From Rugalucina vietnamica (taxonomy: Eukaryota; Mollusca; Bivalvia; Lucinida; Lucinidae), in NCBI GenBank assembly GCA_964017185.1, contig OZ024874.1, positions 18,037,957 through 18,101,956 of the forward strand: a stretch of 64,000 nt of DNA. Direction: 5' to 3'. The notes below the pieces were generated by a model. It saw nothing but the letters and a program-made list of their open reading frames with translations. It made no database searches and had not been told where the DNA came from. The position numbers and the translations under genes were made by a program. This document shows positions 57,585-64,000 of the stretch, one piece after another (the first letter of the stretch is position 1; each line of letters opens with the position of its first letter).

Positions 57585-57841
57585 GACATATATCATCACA
57601 CGATTTAATTGTCACACATTACCTATTTATGTCATCACATACAAACCACAAATTTCATCACAAATCGATATATTACATCGCATATCAGCGATATATTTCA
57701 ACACCTACTAACGATATATTTCATCACACATCAACGATATGTTTCATCAGACGTAAACGATATATTTCATCACACATCAATAATATATCCCATCACATTT
57801 CACCGAAATGTTTCATCACATATAATGTATTCATCACACAT
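57585..57841. repeat. Degenerate tandem array upstream of the right TRIM copy
   Basis: Mirror of 9717-9973, with ATATATTTCATCACACATCA-type units. One substitution lies within it and another just outside (near 57,783 and 57,868), relative to the left arm. Confidence 0.75.
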
Positions 57842-58279
57842 TAACAACTTCAAAATTCCGTTCAACCAATTCGATGAGGTTCATGTCGTGGGAGATAAGT
57901 CCAGAATATCGTTAGCTTCCATCCTTTGATACATTGGCACAACCTAAAAATAACAACCACACACGTTACGTTCGTACAGCGTTCATCACAGCATACCTGT
58001 CAGATACATTAATGTTGAACTCTATTTATGATGTGTCACTTTAATATATATCGCATCTGGTAAACGAATCTGACGAGGGTAAATTCCGTAGCCGACTGAA
58101 TCCATAAAAAACTTACGGGGATCTCTCGTTTAAAGTCATAATACTTTATTGGTTTTAAAACCACGTCAAACCCAATACTTAACTAAAAACACCAGATAGG
58201 TTTACATTTTTTCTCATTTGGTTCAATTTAACATAATGCTCATTGTGGTGAAATAAAAAAAGCTATCACAGAACAGCGT

Positions 58280-58868
58280 AGCTCGCCCGACTTGTGCTTT
58301 TGTCACTAAACCTATTGAGATCTATTACCCATGGCTTCACTTCAAGGTCACTAAAGTGGGTCATATGATGGTACTGTAAAAACTTCAGACCATAGTCTAC
58401 CAACATGCAAAGAATCAACTTTATCCATACACATATTCATGAGATATAGACTTATAAAAACTTTAACAAAAAACTTTAACATAAAAGTTTTAAGCCCGTA
58501 ACCTTGACCTCCAGGTCACTCAAGTGGATCGGGATGGTAAGCATCAAACCTAAGAATAATATCTTAAAGGAGACAATATATCAACCAGATCCATCCATAT
58601 TTTCAAGCAATTTAGAGTTCTAAACATTCAAGCAAAAACTGGACCTGGACCTCAACAGGTGGGTCGTGATGGTACAGCACAATACATCAGACTAATATCT
58701 ACCAACACGCAAAGTATAAATGTTATCGATCTGCACGTTCAAGAGATGTATACAACTTATAAAAACTTTAACCAAAAACTTAACCATTTGAGCAGCACCG
58801 ACGCCAACGCTTACCCCAACGCCGCGGTGACTGCAATAGCTCTTTCTGTACTTCCGTACAGGCGAGCT
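58280..58868. mobile_element. AGCTCGCC-ended repeat element, right arm
   Basis: Mirror of 8691-9262 but diverged; it keeps CTTCCGTACAGGCGAGCT at its end where the left copy has lost about 15 bases. Confidence 0.6.
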
Positions 58869-59073
58869 AAAATAATATTTTACCTGAAAATATATACCTG
58901 CTTTATGGAGTCGTTTATTATTTTTCAGTTAATTGTCTGTGTACACGCATATCTGTACTCCTCATCCACTAAATGCATTTTAAAATTAACCGTTTTGTCA
59001 CTATATCCTGTCTAAATGCTGAAGAGGTTTTTTATCGTCTATAGTTCACTTTACCCTTGACCTACAACATATT

Positions 59074-60369
59074 CACGGTGAGTAAACTACATAGACGGAG
59101 CCATTGGCTCTGTTAAGAAAATCTTGTGTGGGTTTTTTTTTTCGGTCCCGTGCGGCGCCGTCAATCTCGGCTGTTTCGTTGGACACGTAAACGTAAGTTT
59201 TCCATTTATTGTCAAAATTTGATTTTATACTGAACACTAGCGGGAAAAGGGGAATTCTATGCGGGGCCCATGAGAGAGAGAGAGAGAGAGAGAGAGAAAA
59301 TAAACAATGGCTCCGTCCATATCGACCGGCTCTGATCCCTGGTTTTCTTTCTTTATTTTTAGACTATGGGGCTTTACAAAGGCAAAAGAAATAGAGGTCT
59401 TCGCTTAAAGTATTGATCGGAAACCCCATATATACCGAAGAAAACTATTGCGCCACTCCGGATCAACGTTAATGCTCACCGTTAATGCGACAAAACTTCA
59501 CAACTACTATCGTCAAGAATATCATCTGAGCCTGTGCATGACAAAACCAACAATTTGGGTTTCCGACCAGGTCCAACACAAACCAGCCTGTACAGCCACA
59601 GAAGATGGTTAGAGGCTTGAAATTTTGTATTTAAGTAGGAGAGGGATCGTACTATCCGTGTAGCGAAAACAAAGGCGCTGATCAGCTTCGCGGTTACCGC
59701 GAAGCTGATCTGCGGCTTTGTTTTCGCCCTTGCAAATTGTTGGTTTTCTCATGCACAGGCTCATCTATCAAAAGAGTAATCGCCAAGGTCAACTATCAAA
59801 AGGAATAAAATTTGTGTGTGTTTTATTTCAACTGTGCATATACGTCGCTTCTTAAACTTACCCTCATACAGCGGAGCCAACCGATATAGACAGAGCCGGC
59901 CGATATCATAGTGGACGGAGCCATTGCTTATTTTTTCTCATTTCTTTTTTTATTTTCATTCAAATTTTGTTTTTCGTGAGTGGGGGAGGATTAGATAATC
60001 AATTCATACATTCGGACGGTCTAAACATTTAGATAAGTAATATTTATGCAGACAGAGCAATAGAAAGCCTGTGGTCATTATATAGAAAATGACCTTTGTT
60101 TACCGGCAAAAGTGATTCAGACAAAACCGCGCCGACTTGGAACTCGCAACAGACAAGGAAGTAAGTTGAAAGTCATGGGCCCCGCATTAAAATTCCCCTT
60201 TTCTCGCTAGTGTTCAGTATAAAATCAAATTTTGACAATAAATGGAAAACTTACGTTTTCGTGTCCAACGAAACAGCCGAGATTGACGGCGCCACACGTG
60301 ACCGGAAAACCCCACACCAGATTTCCTTAACAGAGCCAATGGCTCCGTCTATATAGTTTCCTCACCGTG
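59074..60369. mobile_element. Long-terminal-inverted-repeat element, right arm, internally deleted
   Basis: The ends CACGGTGAG and CTCACCGTG are flanked by ATATT on both sides (59069-59073 and 60370-60374), the complement of the AATAT at 6994. About 200 bases of the inner-side arm are missing, from just after GCGGGGCCCATGA to a GA run at 59272-59297. Confidence 0.8.
59528..59762. mobile_element. Family B MITE nested in the fold-back element, right arm
   Basis: GAGCCTGTGCATGACAAAAC to CATGCACAGGCTC, flanked by ATCT on both sides (59524-59527 and 59763-59766). Confidence 0.85.
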
Positions 60370-60498
60370 ATATTGATATTGATTACCGTGCATATTGAAT
60401 TACAAGTTTATAGAGATAAAATCGGTCCATGGCTCTGTGTGCAGAAAATAAATGGTTTTATGTAGCACGATATTTACTGTCGTTACCACAAGTAACTT

Positions 60499-60720
60499 TT
60501 TAGCTCACCTGAGCCGAAGGCACGCAGGTGAGCTTATACGATAGGCAGGCGTCCGGCGTTCGTCCGTCCGTCCGTCCACCACTTTCAAAGATCTTCTCTA
60601 AAATCCCTTGGCCAATCAAAGCCACAGATTACATTTAAGAAAATGGTAAAAGTAGGCAATGATCAGGAAACAGCGCAATCAGACCACAAACCGATGGGTG
60701 GAAAAAAGTGACATTTACTA
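60499..60720 (+). repeat. Family C fragment, right arm
   Basis: TTAGCTCACCTGAGCCGAAG, then GTCCGTCCGTCCGTCC and CTTGGCCAATCAAAGCC; diverged mirror of 6655-6870. Confidence 0.7.
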
Positions 60721-61049
60721 GGTACTTATACCATGAAAACATATCGTAAGCCGAGTAAGCAGCTATTCCCCAACAGGCGGCCACTCAGTTACCCGAACAG
60801 AACTAAATATATGAAAACGTACATAAGGCTCAACGACTCCAAAACACAAAACAATTAGAACCATTCATGAAAACGGGATTTAAAGGGGTATTCATTGCAC
60901 GGACATGTTTTCCAGATGTACATCTTAGTATAACGCGGCCTATGCATATAATTGGATTTCCCATGCGGCGGATCATATCATATGTAGTAATGCTCTCATT
61001 TGCAGCTATGTATGCCAAGACGCTCCAAGAGCTATCCTCGGTACCATTG

Positions 61050-61282
61050 GAGCCACTGCATGGGAAAACCAATAATCTGCATAGGCCAAAACAAAGGCGC
61101 AGATCAGCTTCGCAGTAACTGCGAAGCTGATCAGCGCCTTTGTTTTCGCTATTCGGATAGTACAATTTCTCTTCTTCCTAAATCCGAAATTTCAAGCTTC
61201 TAACCATCTTCTGTGACTGTACAGACCGGTTTGTGTCCGACCTGGTCGGACCCAAATTGTTGGTTTTCTCATGCACAGTACC
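61050..61282. mobile_element. Family B MITE, right-arm counterpart of B3
   Basis: GAGCCACTGCATGGGAAAAC to CATGCACAGTACC with the central GATCAGCTTCGCAGTAAC hairpin, nearly perfect here. Confidence 0.75.
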
Positions 61283-61349
61283 ATTTGATACAATCAGGAA
61301 CTGTCATAAACACTATGGGAGTATGATGAAAACAGTCTCAGGCACACTC

Positions 61350-61830
61350 TCACGTTTCGAGGCCTACGTTTTACTACGTTTCTGAAACGTAGTAATACGG
61401 CAGTATACGTAGTAAAACGTATTACAACGTAGTGGAACGTATTACATACGGCTATATACCTGGCCCATGCCACGTTCGAACGAAAAAAAAAAAAAAAAAA
61501 AACAGTTTGAACGTGGCTCTCTGATTTACGTATCTTATACCTAGTAAAACGTAGTAAAACGTAGCAAAGCGTAGTCGAATCGTAGTAAAACGTAGTACAT
61601 ACGTAACAAATACGTACTAAAACGTAAATTACAACCCGGTGGAACTCTACGTATCAATACGCAGGACTACGTTTCAATACGTTTTACTACGACTTGCTAC
61701 GTGTAACCCTACGTTTTGATAGGTTTCAGTAGGTTTCAGCAGGTATTACTAGGTATAACTTCGTATTGACACGCTCTACTACGATTTAACTAAGTATTAC
61801 TACGTTTGGTTACGCATACGGGCCTTCATG
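61350..61830. repeat. Degenerate 10-bp array, ACGTAGTAAA / TTTACTACGT, changing direction near 61640
   Basis: From 61540 to 61640 units read ACGTAGTAAA, ACGTAGCAAA, ACGTAGTACAT, ACGTAACAAAT. From 61645 to 61810 they read ACGTTTCAAT, ACGTTTTACT, ACGACTTGCT, AGGTTTCAGT, AGGTATTACT, the opposite strand of the same word, at a near-exact 10-base step. A run of A (61481-61502) interrupts it. Confidence 0.8.
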
Positions 61831-61902
61831 ATTGTGTGTCAACATCGATTGTCATTTCATATCTACTTTGCATGTACATGTTCGTCCATAGAAACATGTG
61901 TA

Positions 61903-61979
61903 CGCTGACACATCATGGATCAACTACAGCTGATTGATGCTGCTTTATCTGTAAATATGAATCTTCTTCAGACCTCGAC
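61903..61979 (+). repeat. Direct repeat copy 1
   Basis: CGCTGACACATCATGGATCA through ATCTTCTTCAGACCTCGAC; the second copy is at 63924-64000 with one mismatch, offset 2,021. Confidence 0.9.
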
Positions 61980-63404
61980 CTCTTGCTGATGTACCTGTAG
62001 ATTCGATAGGCACCTGCAATTATAAAGGACATCTATGCCTTAGATGTAAGAAGTCCCTAAATCTCAGATTTGGGAGGACGAAATTTTCATGTTATGACTA
62101 TGGGTCTGAATTTAGCATTTATAGGAGAAGAAATATATACACTTTCGTTTACAAAACAAATTGGCTGATTTAACAGAATCCAGACAATGCAATTAAATAT
62201 TTTCACAACCCACCCCATCTTTGGCTAAAATGAACCATAAGTCTTTGAACTGATTTGCATTTTTTTGTCAACAGCACTTTTCAAGCAAACACATATGGGC
62301 TTGTTTGTCACATGAATGCTGAACAATATCCACACATTAATTGTTTATTGTTTTGTAATTTTAAGTTAATTTTGAAAGAAATGTTAGCTTAGTGCATAGG
62401 ATCTTTAATTTACAATCTTATAGTTTATTTCTAGGTGTGTTCCCCCCCGGGACCCAGCATGCCCTTTCGCCAGTTTGTGTGTTTTTCACATTCACACATC
62501 ATATCAAAGTGGCAGCCTGGGTCTAGGGGGGGAACAGGGTCAGCAAGGCGAAAATGTATAATTTCCTGAAATTTTCCATAAATTAAAATAAGCACAGTTG
62601 TTATGGACAATTTTGAAGACATCAACTGTAAAATTGTAAACATTCATGGTCGTATTTCTTGTCAAACCGGTGTCAGGGTGGGTATATTTAGGTTATGTAG
62701 ATGTATTTATAGAGATACAGTACAGGTTCAAAAGTAAATTTGCTTTCAATCTATCGTATTGCGTTAATGCTTAGAAATGTCAATTCCCAAACTAATGTTA
62801 AAATTGACATAAATTATGTCATTGACAATCAAAATAGGCAAGAATACAATAATAATAAAGAACTAGGCATTTTCGTCTTTGAAAGTGACATTATTTGTCA
62901 ATTAGGGAGTATCCCAATCTAAGGCAAAGATATCCTTTAAAATTCAAATAATGGAATAGAGGTTAATGCTGATTTCCTAAACATTTTATATGATATGGAA
63001 TCATGGCGTTTATATGAATATATTGCATACGTCTTAAGAAGGACACAGAAGCATACGCTAAAATTTCCAAAGAATACGATTATCGAACGCTCAAGTTCAT
63101 GGCCAGTATGCATGGGATTAAGAATTGGGTACAATTTCGAAACAAATAGTAATATGCACTAAATGTGTACATTTTGGTTGTGATGTTTTTTTTTTTTTGT
63201 TTTTTTTTTGTTTTTTTTTTTGTTTTTTTTTTTTTGATGCAATAAATCGAGTCACAAAATATAGAGAAAAAAGATTACCTCTTCGGTGTCATCTTGCAGT
63301 GCACTTAACAGCCCCGGTGCACGCGCAGATCTGCCACCCCTGGAGCTTTTCTTGGATCCTCTCTTGTTGGTCATCATGCAACTAATTAATTTTGGTGCGA
63401 CAAT

Positions 63405-63565
63405 TCCAATAAATACGTCACGGGTACAAGTGAACTATCCGGACGCTACGTGGTAATAACCTGATAAAACCTACTGAATCGTAAAACTGGCTAAACGTAC
63501 CAATCCCTAGTGAAACTATGGCCCTAAGCCGTTGGATAACCGGACAATACGTAGTGATACGGAGT
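63405..63565. repeat. Distal 10-12 bp array of the insertion
   Basis: Words AAATACGTCAC, AAAACCTACTG, AATCGTAAAACTGG, ACGTAGTGAT and ACGGAGTAAT follow at 10-14 bases. More degenerate than the proximal array, same orientation as its first half. Confidence 0.5.
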
Positions 63566-63923
63566 AATAAAAATAAAACTGAGATCATTTTGTTTGTTGT
63601 TTGTTGGTTGGTTCGTTTGTTTTCTGTTGTATATAAAATAGCACGTTGACATGTGTCATTGCTTCCTATACCACGCGATAAGTTGCATTTATCCTGAACT
63701 CAAGGGCACCGCGTCATCGCTTCATTTAACGTAATCAGCATGGAGGGGCAAGAGCAATGCGAGGAAAAATCGAAGAAGGCGGAGTACATGTAGCTTTTAT
63801 TATTTAACGGTACACGGAATTATCCAAAAAATTAAACTGCACTGTTGAAAAAGGAATGAATTCACGTTGTTGTCATATATAATAATAGTCGGGACAGTGA
63901 AGTTACTTGGAATTCGAACCTAG

Positions 63924-64000
63924 CGCTGACACATCATGGATCAACTACAGCTGATTGATGCTGCTTTATCTGTGAATATGAATCTTCTTCAGACCTCGAC
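63924..64000 (+). repeat. Direct repeat copy 2, running off the window
   Basis: It begins exactly where the palindrome ends (63924) and continues to the last base. This suggests a tandem duplication with a unit of about 2,021 bases (61903-63923). Confidence 0.85.

Larger units (their letters stand above)
61334..63566. mobile_element. 2.2 kb right-arm-specific insertion with 10-bp terminal arrays
   Basis: Homology to the left arm stops near 61333 and resumes near 63567. The inserted block starts with a 10-11 bp array (61350-61830) and ends with a related one (63405-63565). The middle (61840-63400) has no transposase frame I can recognise, a GC-rich inverted pair (62436-62461 and 62514-62536) and an interrupted poly-T (63185-63235). 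A transposon is the simplest reading, but exact ends and a target duplication were not established. Confidence 0.6.
38835..63924 (-). repeat. Right arm of giant inverted repeat
   Basis: Reverse complement of 5537-28722. It is longer than the left arm mainly because of the 2.2 kb insertion at about 61334-63566. Inner features are exact mirrors; outer ones (57,860 onward) are diverged. Confidence 0.95.

Noticed and set aside
59209..59394. 61-codon frame through the GA run
   Set aside because: It is a microsatellite translation (RERERE) inside a deleted mobile element.

Overview
The window is animal nuclear DNA, most likely from a bivalve mollusc. The grounds are repeat content and gene type: sparse single exons in AT-rich DNA, many fold-back MITE families, repeats beginning with AGCTCACCTGAGCC and GTCCGTCC words of the kind common in bivalve genomes, tRNA-derived SINEs, a degenerate LINE, and a RING/B-box (TRIM) gene of a type strongly expanded in bivalves. 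The species cannot be named from the sequence.

Layout. Bases 1-167 are the last coding exon of deoxyribose-phosphate aldolase (DERA), followed by about 5.3 kb of repeats. From 5537 to 63924 the window is one giant inverted repeat: left arm 5537-28722, unique spacer 28723-38834 (10,112 bp), right arm 38835-63924. The arms are almost identical from about 9,780 inward to 28,722 (I noticed only a few single-base and homopolymer differences over about 19 kb). Farther out (5537 to about 9,700 against about 57,860-63,924) they differ by many substitutions and by large indels, including a 2.2 kb insertion in the right arm. Identity therefore has two tiers with an abrupt step.

Genes. Each arm carries one 618-residue TRIM-like ORF (9996-11852 plus; 55706-57562 minus), identical in the two arms. 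About 4.3 kb downstream each arm has an exon-like ORF resembling the last blades of an NHL propeller (16202-16665; 50892-51355). The spacer holds a broken LINE on the minus strand that is cut exactly at the left inner junction of the palindrome. Everything else recognised is repeat-derived.

Repeats. Recurrent groups are: family A (fold-backs around a GGGTACACGTTAGAACCGCC core), family B (about 235 bp MITEs with GAGCC...GGCTC termini and 4-bp target duplications), family C (AGCTCACCTGAGCC / GTCCGTCC repeats), family D (TCATGTCGGGAC repeats), tRNA-headed SINEs, and several single elements with clear terminal inverted repeats. The least expected signals are degenerate arrays with a 10-11 bp period and three different consensus words (25905-26275, 27288-27540, 61350-61830 with 63405-63565), a 12-copy cluster of the 14-mer GTAACAACATTGAC, and an element whose terminal repeats are built from nine copies of a palindromic 20-mer. 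These look like subterminal binding-site arrays of DNA transposons, which is inference. Limits: the alignment between the arms was done by eye, and no database search was possible.
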